Assembly (NCBI GenBank): GCA_016125085.1
Contig: WGMM01000019.1
Span: 186,001-250,000, forward strand
Source of the DNA: a bacterium
Lineage (GTDB): Bacteria; Planctomycetota; Planctomycetia; Isosphaerales; Isosphaeraceae
Length of the DNA stretch: 64,000 nucleotides
Reading direction: 5' to 3'
Numbering within the stretch: position 1 is the stretch's first letter; every line of letters begins with the position of its first letter. The translations under genes were made by a program, and so were the position numbers. The notes below the pieces were generated by a model that made no database searches, had not been told where the DNA came from, and saw nothing but the letters and a program-made list of their open reading frames with translations. Shown in pieces: positions 28,138-37,500 of the stretch.

Positions 28138-28165
28138 CCCGCGCCGAATGAGTTCGGAACGCGGG
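28138..28165. terminator. bidirectional hairpin between convergent genes
   Basis: CCCGCGCCGAA (28138-28148), TGAG loop, then TTCGG-AA-CGCGGG (28153-28165) form a long stem with a two-base bulge between the convergent methyltransferase and TIM-barrel genes. It can serve both strands, although T-runs are short. Confidence 0.55.
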
Positions 28166-28199
28166 CCATTCGTGATTCTAAATTCTCGCCGCCAGAAAA

Positions 28200-29219
28200 T
28201 CAGGCGTTGCCCTGACCTTCGGCGAAGGCGGAGTCGAACATCCGGCCGGCGGCCGGGAAGCGGAGGACGCGCTTGACGAAGGCGGCGGCTTCCTCGGCGC
28301 CGAATTCGCGGTCCATGCCCGGATCTTCCCACTCGACCGACAGCGGGCCGTCGTAGCCGATGCGGTTGAGTTCGCGGGCGATTTCCTCGAAGTCGACCTG
28401 GCCGCGGCCCGGCGAGCGGAAGTCCCATCCCCGGCGGGCATCGCCGAAGTTCAGGTGGCTGCCCAGGATGCCCGACTTGCCGTCGAGCGTGCGGGCGGCG
28501 TCCTTCACGTGCACGTGGTAGATCCGGTTCGGGAAGGCCCGCAGGAACTGGACCGAGTCCACGAACTGCCAGTGCAGGTGGCTGGGGTCGAAGTTGAAGC
28601 CGAACTCGGGGCGGTTGTTGAGCGCGTCCAGGGCACGCTGGGCCGAGTAGATGTCGAAGGCGATTTCGGTCGGGTGCACTTCCAGGCCGAATTTGATGCC
28701 ATTATCGCGGAACACGTCGAGGATCGGGTTCCAGCGCTTGGCCAGGTCGTCATAACCGGCGTCGATGAGGGCGTCGGAAACGGGCGGGAAGCTGTAGAGC
28801 AAGTGCCAGATCGAAGAGCCGGTGAAGCCGTTGACGACCTTCACGCCCAGCTTGGCGGCGGCCTTGGCGGTGTCCTTCATTTCCTGAATGGCACGCTCGC
28901 GGACACCTTCAGGGCCACCCTTGAAGTCGTCCCACACGTGGGGCGGCAGGATGAGCTTGTGGCGTTCGTCGATGATATCGCAGACGGCCTGGCCGACGAG
29001 GTGGTTCGAAATCGCCCAGCACTTCAGGCCGTATTTGGCCAGCAGTTCGTGGCGGCCCTGGCAGTAGCCGTCCTTGGTCAGGGCGTCCTGCACGTTGAAG
29101 TGGTCGCCCCAGCACGGCAGTTCGATCCCTTCATAGCCCCAGCTTGCCGCTTTGCGGGCGATGTCTTCGAGACTCATGTCGGCCCACTGGCCGGTGAACA
29201 GGGTGACGGGTCGTGCCAT
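28200..29219 (-). CDS. sugar phosphate isomerase/epimerase-like TIM barrel
   Basis: A 339-residue xylose-isomerase-like TIM barrel, soluble. Likely metal ligands are seen in [24 protein letters not shown] and SVEWEDPG. The barrel start is [26 protein letters not shown]. Planctomycetes encode many such proteins acting on sugars or inositols. The start at 29219 is selected because upstream residues in the open frame lack family character; the ribosome site is weak. The substrate cannot be named. Confidence 0.88.
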   Translation of the reverse strand: MARPVTLFTGQWADMSLEDIARKAASWGYEGIELPCWGDHFNVQDALTKDGYCQGRHELLAKYGLKCWAISNHLVGQAVCDIIDERHKLILPPHVWDDFKGGPEGVRERAIQEMKDTAKAAAKLGVKVVNGFTGSSIWHLLYSFPPVSDALIDAGYDDLAKRWNPILDVFRDNGIKFGLEVHPTEIAFDIYSAQRALDALNNRPEFGFNFDPSHLHWQFVDSVQFLRAFPNRIYHVHVKDAARTLDGKSGILGSHLNFGDARRGWDFRSPGRGQVDFEEIARELNRIGYDGPLSVEWEDPGMDREFGAEEAAAFVKRVLRFPAAGRMFDSAFAEGQGNA

Positions 29220-29490
29220 GTTGCGTCGAGACCTTCGGTTTTCGTGGATATCGGTGTTCGGGTTGACGGATGCGGAGGGAACACGGGCCTCGGAGCCGCT
29301 TCGGGAGCGAAAGCACCAGTTCCTCGTGTCACTCAAGTTAGAAGGACGGTCGCGAGTTGTCAACGGTGCGCACACGATCCGGGAGTTCCCGAGGCGATAC
29401 GGCATACTCTCGGGAACGCCTGGCGGTTAACCTATGTCTATGGCATATACCCGGCGGAACCAACCGGCGAATGATGGAGAGGCCTGAATC

Positions 29491-30213
29491 ATGGCAAGCC
29501 GACGGATTTTGATCGCACTGACGCTCGGCCTTTCGATGCTGGGCACGCATGCCGCCTTCGGGCAGGCGCTCGACCCGCGCGAGAAGGAACTGCCCCGCCC
29601 CGAGCCGGAAAAATCGTGGAAAAAGCTGGGCGATGACCTGTGGTTCGATGCCGAAAAGCGGGAAGTGATCATCCTGGCCAAGGTCGTCCTGCGCGACGGG
29701 CCGCTGGAACACCTGCTGTGCATGACCGGCACCAAGGAACACGAAGCTATTCTGGCCACGAAGGCCGAAGCCCGGGCCATTCACGCGGGGCTTTTGCTGA
29801 CGAAGGCCGAGCCCGGCCACCCGGTGCGATTCGTGCCCAAATTCGAGCCGCCGGCCGGTTCGAAAGTCGGCATCCGCCTGGATTGGACCGACGCCGCAGG
29901 CAAGAAGCAGACGGCCGACGCGAAAACCTGGGTGCAGAACCTCAAGACCGAAAAGCCCGTGGAAACCGACTGGGTCTTCGCCGGCAGCCTGATCGTCGAG
30001 GATCCACGCACGAAGAAGCCGTTTTATGCCGCGGCCGAGGGCGATTACATCACCGTGGCGAATTTCGCCGGGGCGATCCTCGACCTGCCCATTTCCAGCT
30101 CGGCCTCCGACGAAGAACGCCAGTTCGTGGCCTTCACGAAGAACATCGCCCCGCTGGGTACCTGGGTGTTCATGAAGCTGGGGCCGACGGGCGGCGAGCC
30201 GAAGGCGAAGTAA
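29491..30213 (+). CDS. YdjY-domain secreted protein
   Basis: A 240-residue exported protein with a signal peptide (about residues 1-24, ending AAFGQA). The body resembles the YdjY domain: WFDAEKREVIILAKVVLRDGPLEHLLC, then EHEAILATKAEARAIHAGLL and a final FVAFTKNIAP segment. The biochemical role of this domain is not known. It is divergent from the TIM barrel and upstream of the ABM gene by 70 bases. I am fairly confident of the domain call from the characteristic strand order. Confidence 0.75.
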   Translation: MASRRILIALTLGLSMLGTHAAFGQALDPREKELPRPEPEKSWKKLGDDLWFDAEKREVIILAKVVLRDGPLEHLLCMTGTKEHEAILATKAEARAIHAGLLLTKAEPGHPVRFVPKFEPPAGSKVGIRLDWTDAAGKKQTADAKTWVQNLKTEKPVETDWVFAGSLIVEDPRTKKPFYAAAEGDYITVANFAGAILDLPISSSASDEERQFVAFTKNIAPLGTWVFMKLGPTGGEPKAK

Positions 30214-30283
30214 TGCGAAAGACGCCGAAACGGAACGGCTTGCGGGTCTCGACCGGATCCTCAGAATTCAAGGAATTTTCACG

Positions 30284-30589
30284 ATGTATGGCCTGATCGG
30301 CAAAATCAAGAGCGTCGAAGGCAAGCGGGACGAGCTGATCGGAATCCTCACGGCCTCCACCGGCGAAATGCCCGGCTGCCTGAGCTATGTCGTGGCCAGA
30401 GATCCCGACGACGCCGAAGCCGTCTGGATCACCGAGGTCTGGGAATCGCAGGCCGCGCACCGGGCATCGCTGCAAATCCCCGAAGTGAAGGCCGCCATCG
30501 CGGCGGGCATGGCCCTGATCGACTCGTTCGACGTGCACATCTCGACCGAACCGGTCGGCGGCCATGGTCTGAAGCCGGCGAAATCGTGA
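30284..30589 (+). CDS. antibiotic biosynthesis monooxygenase (ABM) domain protein
   Basis: A 101-residue ABM fold protein, related to YgiN-type quinol monooxygenases: GLIGKIKSVEGKRDELIGIL, PGCLSYVVARDPDDAEAVWITEVWES and the final HISTEPVGG. Typical length, no signal peptide. Such proteins act as dimers on quinones or have unknown roles. It follows the YdjY-like gene on the same strand. Confidence 0.87.
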   Translation: MYGLIGKIKSVEGKRDELIGILTASTGEMPGCLSYVVARDPDDAEAVWITEVWESQAAHRASLQIPEVKAAIAAGMALIDSFDVHISTEPVGGHGLKPAKS

Positions 30590-30627
30590 GCCGGCATGCG
30601 GCAGTTGCCGGAAGATAACGCGCCGAA

Positions 30628-31125
30628 TCAGGTTCCGGGCGAAAGCAATTCCCGTTCCATGCCGAAGCAATCGAGCATCGCACCGCGGACTTCGACGCTT
30701 CGACTTTCGACGACGCGAAAGCCTCGTCGTTCGAAAAACGGCCGGGCCGTCAGGCTGACCTGGACCTCGATTTTCGGCAGGTTCAGCCGTTTCGCTTCGG
30801 CAAAGACCGCATCCATCAGAGCCGTCGCGATGCCCTGCCCCTGATGATCGGCCGAGACGAAAAGCCGGTCGAGATAGCCTTCCGGCGAGAGATCGACGAA
30901 GCCGGCGATGACGCCCGCCGCCTCTGCCACGACGGCGAATCGCCCTTCGAACCTGCTTGCCCAGGCACTCGCATCGATTTCGTCCGACGCCCAGGCCGCG
31001 ACCTGTTCGGGGGCGTAATCGCGGGAATTGACGCGCCGGATGGTGTCCTTGAACAGCCGCAGCAGGGCCGGCGCATCATCAGGGCTATAGGGCCGGAGGG
31101 TCACAGGGCTGTGGTTCGCGGTCAT
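30628..31125 (-). CDS. GNAT N-acetyltransferase
   Basis: A 165-residue GNAT enzyme. The acetyl-CoA-binding motif A is LFVSADHQGQGIATALMDAV, preceded by the strand GVIAGFVDLSPEGYLDR and followed by FFERRGFRVVES. The N-terminus (VTLRPYSPDDAPALLRLF) is typical. Substrate unknown. It is downstream of sucD on the same strand but separated from it by a clear terminator. Confidence 0.87.
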   Translation of the reverse strand: MTANHSPVTLRPYSPDDAPALLRLFKDTIRRVNSRDYAPEQVAAWASDEIDASAWASRFEGRFAVVAEAAGVIAGFVDLSPEGYLDRLFVSADHQGQGIATALMDAVFAEAKRLNLPKIEVQVSLTARPFFERRGFRVVESRSVEVRGAMLDCFGMERELLSPGT

Positions 31126-31141
31126 CGTTCGCGGCCTGTAG

Positions 31142-31174
31142 AAAAAGAAACGTCGCCGGAAGAGACGGCGACGT
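31142..31174 (-). terminator. sucCD terminator
   Basis: A 9-bp perfect stem (31150-31158 with 31166-31174, 7-base loop) is followed on the minus strand by TTTCTTTTTC. It lies 40 bases after the sucD stop. Confidence 0.85.
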
Positions 31175-31215
31175 ATCGGATACGAACGGTCGAAATCGCG
31201 GGCGATCGTGTTCGA

Positions 31216-32097
31216 TCAGCCCTTGAGCGCCTTCTGGAGCGTCACGCCCATATCGGCCGGGGATTTGGCGATGAGGATGCCGGCGGCTTCGAGGGCCGCA
31301 ATCTTGTCGGCGGCGGCACCTGAGCCACCAGAGATGATGGCACCGGCGTGGCCCATGCGCTTGCCGGGAGGTGCAGTCTGGCCGGCGATGAAGGCGGCCA
31401 TGGGCTTGGTGACGATGCCGTCCTTCTTGAGCTGGGCGGCCTGTTCTTCGGCGTTGCCGCCAATTTCGCCCATCATCATGATGGCTTCGGTGTTGTCATC
31501 CTTCTGGAACATCATGAGGACGTCGGAGAACGACGTGCCGTTGACCGGGTCGCCGCCGATGCCGACGCACGTGCTCTGGCCGATGCCCAGGTTCGTGAGC
31601 TGCCACACGGCTTCGTAAGTGAGCGTGCCCGAGCGGCTGACGACGCCGACGCGGCCCGGCTTGTGGATGTAGCCAGGCATGATACCGATTTTGCATTCGC
31701 CAGGGGTGATCACGCCCGGGCAGTTGGGGCCGATCAGGCGGACATTGGGCCGATGGGCTTTGAGGTAAGCCGTGGCGCGGACCATGTCGACGACCGGGAT
31801 GCCTTCGGTGATGGCGATGATCAGCTCGATACCGGCATCGGCGGCTTCCATGATGGAATCGGCTGCGAACGGAGGCGGCACGAAGATCATGGTGGCGTTG
31901 GCACCGGTTTTGGCGACGGCTTCGACGCAGGTGTCGAAGACGGGCACGCCGACGGCCGTCTGCCCGCCACGGCCGGGGGTCACGCCGCCGACGAGATTGG
32001 TGCCATAGGCCTTGCACTGGGTCGAATGGAATTCGCCGGCCTTGCCCGTAATGCCCTGACAGATCAGACGCGTGTCTTTATTGACCAGAATGCTCAT
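31216..32097 (-). CDS. sucD: succinyl-CoA synthetase alpha subunit
   Basis: A 293-residue subunit of succinate-CoA ligase in the TCA cycle, converting succinyl-CoA to succinate with NTP formation. CoA-binding motifs [18 protein letters not shown] and [21 protein letters not shown] are complete, and the phosphohistidine is His250 in [13 protein letters not shown]. Length is typical. It follows sucC by 97 bases on the same strand, and a strong terminator closes the unit. Confidence 0.97.
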   Translation of the reverse strand: MSILVNKDTRLICQGITGKAGEFHSTQCKAYGTNLVGGVTPGRGGQTAVGVPVFDTCVEAVAKTGANATMIFVPPPFAADSIMEAADAGIELIIAITEGIPVVDMVRATAYLKAHRPNVRLIGPNCPGVITPGECKIGIMPGYIHKPGRVGVVSRSGTLTYEAVWQLTNLGIGQSTCVGIGGDPVNGTSFSDVLMMFQKDDNTEAIMMMGEIGGNAEEQAAQLKKDGIVTKPMAAFIAGQTAPPGKRMGHAGAIISGGSGAAADKIAALEAAGILIAKSPADMGVTLQKALKG

Positions 32098-32194
32098 GGG
32101 TGGATCGTCTCGAAGTGTTTTGTGAGATTCAGGATACGGCAGGGCGAACCGGCCGGGCCGAAGCGGCGCGGCACGCGGTTCGCGGGCCGATCGG

Positions 32195-33442
32195 TCATTT
32201 TCCGGCTGCGGCGGCGACGACCTTCTGGGCTGCGTCGGTCAGGCCCTTGGCCACGATGATGGGGCGGCCGCTTTCTGAGAGCATGGCCATGCCCTTTTCG
32301 ACGTTGGTGCCTTCCAGGCGGACGACCAGCGGGACGCGGAAGTCGATTTCGTCGTAGGCGGCCAGAATGGCGGCGGCGATGATGTCGCACTGCATGATGC
32401 CGCCGAAGATGTTGACGAGCACGGCCTTCACGCGCGGCTCAGCCAGCAGGATGCGGAAGCCTTCGAGCACCTGGTTCTTGTCGGCACCGCCGCCGACGTC
32501 GAGGAAGTTGGCCGGCTCGCCGCCGTGGTACTTGATCAGGTCCATGGTGGACATGGCCAGGCCGGCACCGTTGACGAGGCAGGCGATGTCGCCGTCGAGG
32601 TTCACGTACGACAGACCCGACTTGGCGGCCCGCAACTCGGCGGGGTCTTCCTCGTCGGTGTCGATCATCGCGGCGATTTCAGGGTGGCGGAACAGGGCGT
32701 TGTCGTCGAAAGTCATCTTGCCGTCGAGAGCCATGACGTCGCCGGAATCGGTGACGATCAGGGGATTGATCTCGATGAGCGAGGCGTCCTTCTCAATGCA
32801 CAACTTCACCAGAGCCTTGACCAGAGCCGCGGCCTTGCCGGCGGTCTTGCCTTCCAGGCCGAGGGCCTTGGCGACCTTGCGGCCCTGGAAGTCGGCCAGG
32901 CCGAGACCGACGTCGATCGTCTCGCGGTGGATTTTCTCAGGCGTTTCGTGGGCGACCTTTTCGATCTCGACGCCGCCTTCGGTGGAGGCCATCAGGACGG
33001 GTGCCTGCTGGGCACGGTCGATGGCCAGGCCGAGGTAGAGTTCCTTGGCGATGTCGTGGCCGACGGTCACGAGGACCTTATTGATTTTCGAACCGACGGC
33101 GCCGGTCTGGTAGGTGACCAGGGTTTTGCCGAGGAGGGAGGCCGCGGCGGCTTTGGCTTCTTCAGCGGTTTTGACGAGCTGGACGCCGCGTGCCATGCCG
33201 GGCTTGCGTTCTTTTTTGCCCGAGGCGACGAGCAGGGCGTCGTCGCGGTCGTCGTCAGGCCCGACGGCGATGCCTTTGCCCCGGCCGCCCGCATGCACCT
33301 GGGCCTTGACCACCTGGAGCGGGGCGCCGAGCTTCGTGAACGCCGCGGCGGCTTCTTCGGGCGTGCTCACGACGATCCCGTCGGGCGTAGCCACACCGGC
33401 GGCTCGCATCAATTCCTTGGCCTGATACTCGTGAATCTTCAT
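32195..33442 (-). CDS. sucC: succinyl-CoA synthetase beta subunit
   Basis: A 415-residue subunit with an N-terminal ATP-grasp domain ([26 protein letters not shown]) and a C-terminal ligase domain with [20 protein letters not shown] and [13 protein letters not shown]. It binds nucleotide and succinate. The start at 33442 is the family's canonical MKIHEYQ; the open frame to 33580 is not supported. First gene of the sucCD operon. Confidence 0.97.
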   Translation of the reverse strand: MKIHEYQAKELMRAAGVATPDGIVVSTPEEAAAAFTKLGAPLQVVKAQVHAGGRGKGIAVGPDDDRDDALLVASGKKERKPGMARGVQLVKTAEEAKAAAASLLGKTLVTYQTGAVGSKINKVLVTVGHDIAKELYLGLAIDRAQQAPVLMASTEGGVEIEKVAHETPEKIHRETIDVGLGLADFQGRKVAKALGLEGKTAGKAAALVKALVKLCIEKDASLIEINPLIVTDSGDVMALDGKMTFDDNALFRHPEIAAMIDTDEEDPAELRAAKSGLSYVNLDGDIACLVNGAGLAMSTMDLIKYHGGEPANFLDVGGGADKNQVLEGFRILLAEPRVKAVLVNIFGGIMQCDIIAAAILAAYDEIDFRVPLVVRLEGTNVEKGMAMLSESGRPIIVAKGLTDAAQKVVAAAAGK

Positions 33443-33607
33443 GGCAAGAGGGTTCCGGATTGCCGATCGTACGAATCCGCCGAGGGGGCGATCACGCCGC
33501 GGGAGGTCAAAGGGCGGAAACTGCTGGCAATATAACGGATCACGGCTCGATTCGAACAGAACCCGAGGCATGAATCTCATGCGACGCAGCTTCGGAAAGC
33601 CCGTCTT

Positions 33608-34342
33608 CTAGGCTTCGAAAAGTCGCTGAATTCTTTGCCGGTGATGATTCAGGAAATCGCGGGTGATCAGGAAATGGTCGGTCTCTTCGTAGGCGATTTC
33701 GGAGATACCCGAATCGTCGAACGACCAGATTTTCGCGCCGGGATATGCGAGCAGGATAGGCGAGTGGGTGGCGATGACGAACTGCGATTCACGCCCGACG
33801 AGGTCGCGAATGGCGACCATGGCCGCGAGCTGCCGCTGAGGCGAAAGTGCGGCCTCTGGTTCGTCGAGCAGATACAGCCCCCTGCCCCGGAACTTGTGGG
33901 TGAGAAGGGTCATGAAAGCTTCGCCGTGCGAGCGATGGTGCAGCGATTTGCCGCCGTAACCGCCGAGATAACCGGTTTCATCCATATAAGTGGCAATATT
34001 ATAGAACGACTCGGCTCGCAGGAAATAGCCATCCTTCGGCGAGACGTGGCTCTTGACGGAACGGAGCGACTCGTGGAGCGGCGAAACGGCGAAACCGGTC
34101 GTGGCGAAGTTCACGTTCCGGGTGCCGCCCTCGGGGCCGAAGCCCATGAGCAGGGCGATCGCTTCGAGCACGGTGCTTTTGCCGGACCCGTTTTCGCCGA
34201 CGAGGAAGGTGACGTCCGGGTGGAAGGCGAGCTTTTCGATGTCGCGAACGGCAGGGATGGAATAGGGATATGTCTTCGGATCGACCGGAGTGTCGGGCCG
34301 GAATAAGACCTGCTGGAGATAAGGCCTGGGTCGTAGAGCCAT
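33608..34342 (-). CDS. AAA ATPase with ABC-type core, orphan
   Basis: A 244-residue soluble ATPase. Walker A is GENGSGKST (residues 49-57), Walker B is LYLLDEPEAALSP (Asp160, Glu161), and the switch His193 is in ATHSP. There is no long coiled coil and no nuclease or TOPRIM domain, so it differs from OLD or SMC proteins. Similar predicted ATPases occur singly in many genomes with unknown function. A 20-bp tandem duplication lies upstream of its start. Confidence 0.85.
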   Translation of the reverse strand: MALRPRPYLQQVLFRPDTPVDPKTYPYSIPAVRDIEKLAFHPDVTFLVGENGSGKSTVLEAIALLMGFGPEGGTRNVNFATTGFAVSPLHESLRSVKSHVSPKDGYFLRAESFYNIATYMDETGYLGGYGGKSLHHRSHGEAFMTLLTHKFRGRGLYLLDEPEAALSPQRQLAAMVAIRDLVGRESQFVIATHSPILLAYPGAKIWSFDDSGISEIAYEETDHFLITRDFLNHHRQRIQRLFEA

Positions 34343-34370
34343 GCGGTTTCCGGAAGGGTCGCGGACCGGG

Positions 34371-34410
34371 ATCGAGTCGGCAGGTCATTGATCGAGTCGG
34401 CAGGTCATTG
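34371..34410. repeat. 20-bp perfect tandem duplication
   Basis: ATCGAGTCGGCAGGTCATTG occurs at 34371-34390 and again at 34391-34410 without gap, just upstream of the AAA ATPase start. It looks like a recent slippage duplication; a role as a binding site is possible but unsupported. Confidence 0.9.
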
Positions 34411-34437
34411 TAAGCCGATCGGTTTTCGATGCGCACG

Positions 34438-34472
34438 AAAAAAGGCCGCCGAAGTTTTGGGCTTCGGCGGCC
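34438..34472 (-). terminator. terminator of the secretin gene
   Basis: An 11-bp perfect stem (34444-34454 with 34462-34472, 7-base loop) followed on the minus strand by six T. It lies about 80 bases after the secretin stop. Confidence 0.87.
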
Positions 34473-34553
34473 AGTCGCATTGGGAAGCGGGGCGACGACG
34501 GGATGGGCGATTTCCCGCGGCGGGCGATCGCCCTTTGGGGGAGCGATCCTGAC

Positions 34554-37500
34554 TTACAGAGAGATGGTCGGGATGCCCAGGCGTTCTTCCTCTTCTTCGA
34601 GGAGGATGATTCGCGGGGTCACCATGATCATCAGGCTGCTGGTGTCGCGGCTGATACCGATGTTCCGGAACAGGCGGTTGATGTAGGGCGTCTTGGCCAG
34701 GATGGGGACGCCGTCTTCGTTCCGCTCTTCGGACATCAGCTTCACGCCGCCGAGGAGAACCGTGCCGCCGTCGGGAACCGTGACCACCGTGGCGATGGTG
34801 AACAGGGTCGTGATCGGCAGACGCAGAGAGGTTTGCGTGGTCGTCGTCGCACCGCCGCCCAGACCACCGCCACCGACCGCACCACCCGGGATGTTGAACG
34901 ACTCGAATCGTCGGAAGGTGATGAAGGTGGGGTTGATGGACAGCCGCACGTAGCGACGGTCATGAGAGACGACCGGGGTGACGGTGAGCTGGACACCATC
35001 AGGAACCTGGTTGATCACCGGCTGGAAGGCCACCGAGCCAGGGCCGACGATCGGAATGTAGTTGGACACGTACGGGATATTTTCGGTGGACTGGATATAA
35101 GCCGCCGAACCGTTGAACGTGGTGACCTTGGGAGCCTGGACGATGTTGTTACGTCGGTCGGACTGAGCCGCGTTGACGAACAGGAAGACTTCCAGGTCGG
35201 ACAGGAACGAGATCCCGAAGGTCGCACCGCGGTCGAAGCCCTGCACGGACGAGGCCGGGTAGCTGTTCTGGAGGAACGGAATACCCAGGTTTCCGGTGAA
35301 GGGTGGCAGAGAGCCTGCACCGCCCGCACTGCTGGTACCGACCACGACCGGCTGACGATTGCCGAGGGAGTGGTCACGATAGGAGTTGACCAGGTAAGGC
35401 TGCTGGGTACCGGCCGTCGTACCGCCGCCGGTGCCGCCGCCGGTCGTCGAGCCGCCGCCCGCCGGATAGAAGGAGTTGGCCTGTTCCAGAGCGAACGAGC
35501 TGTTCTTCTGATAGACGTCCGACTGCAGGTTGAAGTCGAAGTCGACGCCGATGGCTTCCGAGAACGTATCCCGCAGGGTGATGAAGCGGGCTTCGATCGT
35601 GACCTGGATGTCCTGCATCCGGCGGAGCTGTCGGAGCAGGTCGCTGATTTCGTCGTGCACTTCGTTGGTGTGCCGGACGATCAGTGAGAGGCCCAGGAAG
35701 TAGGGGTAGATCGAGCCGACGGGCAGCACCTGACCTTCGAGGTCAGCCGCACCACCGCCACCCATCCCGAAGCCGCCAGGCTGGAACCCGAGGCCGAAGG
35801 CACCGGTGATGTCCTTTTGAGTCATCGGGTCGATGACCTTCCAGGAACCCGGGGCCACCGAGGTGGCGATCATCTGGATCAGGGGGCTGATGTCCGCCTG
35901 GGGACGGTCACCCTTGAGCACTTTGACGCCGTTGGAGTTGGCGTTGTCACCCATCAGGCCGAGACCCGCCAGGGCTATGTTGTTGTCCTGCGGCTGGGCT
36001 TCCTTCTCGCCGTTAGCGTCGATTTCGGAATTCACCGGCTTGACGAGGTCACCGACGTAGTAGACCTTCGAATAGACCTTGGCGGCACCCGATTGGGGGC
36101 TGGTGATCAGGACCACCTCATCGTCGATGATGTAGGTCAGGTTCAGCGGCCGCAGCAGGTGGCCGAGAGCCGTACGGAGCTTGACCTTGTTCAGCGACAG
36201 GCTGACCTTGGTGTCAGGCGTGAAGCCTTCTTCGGCCAGAGCCTTGGGATCGATTTCGATGTTCAGGCCGGTGTAGTTCTCGAGGAAGCTGACGGCTTCG
36301 GAGATCGGCTGATTGTCGAAATTGAGCGTGACGTCTTCGGTCATCTTCTTTTCGATGGCCAGGGTGCGGGCGTCCTTGCGGGGCTCCAGCCGGGCCATCA
36401 GTTCACGACGGTTGACGGTCAGGTCCTTGAAGTCCTTGGGGAAGGCGATACCCCGCTCGGTGATGGCCGGATCGACGATCATGGCTTCGTCGACACCATG
36501 CATGGCCGAGAGGAATCCCTCTTCCTTGGCGGCTTCGTTGTTCATCGAACGCTTGTAGTGGCGTTCCGTACGGGCCTTCCAGCTCATGGCCGTGGCGGCC
36601 AGGTTGTTGGGGTCGATTTCGACGGCCCGTTTGGCGAACATTTCGGCTTCTTCGAGCTTGCCGCTGTCGTAAGCTTCAGCCGCCTGCTTCATGAGCCCGT
36701 CGACTTCAGCCATTTTGGCGTTGTCGGCTTCGAGGATCCGCAGACGCTTACGTTCGATCTCGGCCCGGGCGTTCACGTCGGCCATCTTGACGTCGAAGGT
36801 GGCTTTTTCCTTCTTCGCAAGTTCGATGGCGACTTCCACGCGGCGAACCATCGTCCGCTTGACGGCGTCAGGAGCTTCGGCCTTCTTCACCACTTCGAGG
36901 GTTTCCTCGAGCAGCTTGATCGACTTGGCCGGGTCGGTTTCGAGGTGACGCCGGGCTTCGGCGACCTTGGTGCCGACTTCGGCGTTCAGCTTCTGCGAAG
37001 CGACCAGAGCCATGTCCGTGGGCTTCGACGCTTCCGCCCTGGCGGCCTTGTCGTCGCTGGAGAGACGCAGGAGCAGGTCCTGCACCTTCTGGCTCATGCC
37101 TTCGTCGATGCCAGGCACCGAGGCGATTTCGGTCAGCAGGGCTTTGGCCCGGCCTGCATCACCCTTGCGAAGTGCATCGAGGGCAGCTTCGTACATCGAG
37201 ATCGAACCGTTCTGGGCGGCCAGACCGATCTGGGCGAGCAGATCTTCCGCCTGGGCTTCGACGCCGTGGTTGCCGGCCTTCGCCTTTTCGGCAGCGGCCT
37301 GAGCGGCTTCGAAGTTACCCGAGGCCAGCAGGCCCCTGGCTTGCTCCAGCAGCATTTCGCCGGGATTGGCCGGCTGGGCATCGCCGCTCTGAGCGAGCCT
37401 GGCGATGTTGTCCGCCACCGGGGCGGGTTCAGGGATGCTCACAGGAGCGACGCCAGCGGGGGCGTCCGCTTCAGGAGCCGGGGGAGGTGTCAGATCCGCC

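Noticed and set aside
34522-34533. GGGCGATCGCCC palindrome containing a HIP1-like GCGATCGC octamer
   Set aside because: A single copy in GC-rich sequence; no sign of a repeat family in this window.
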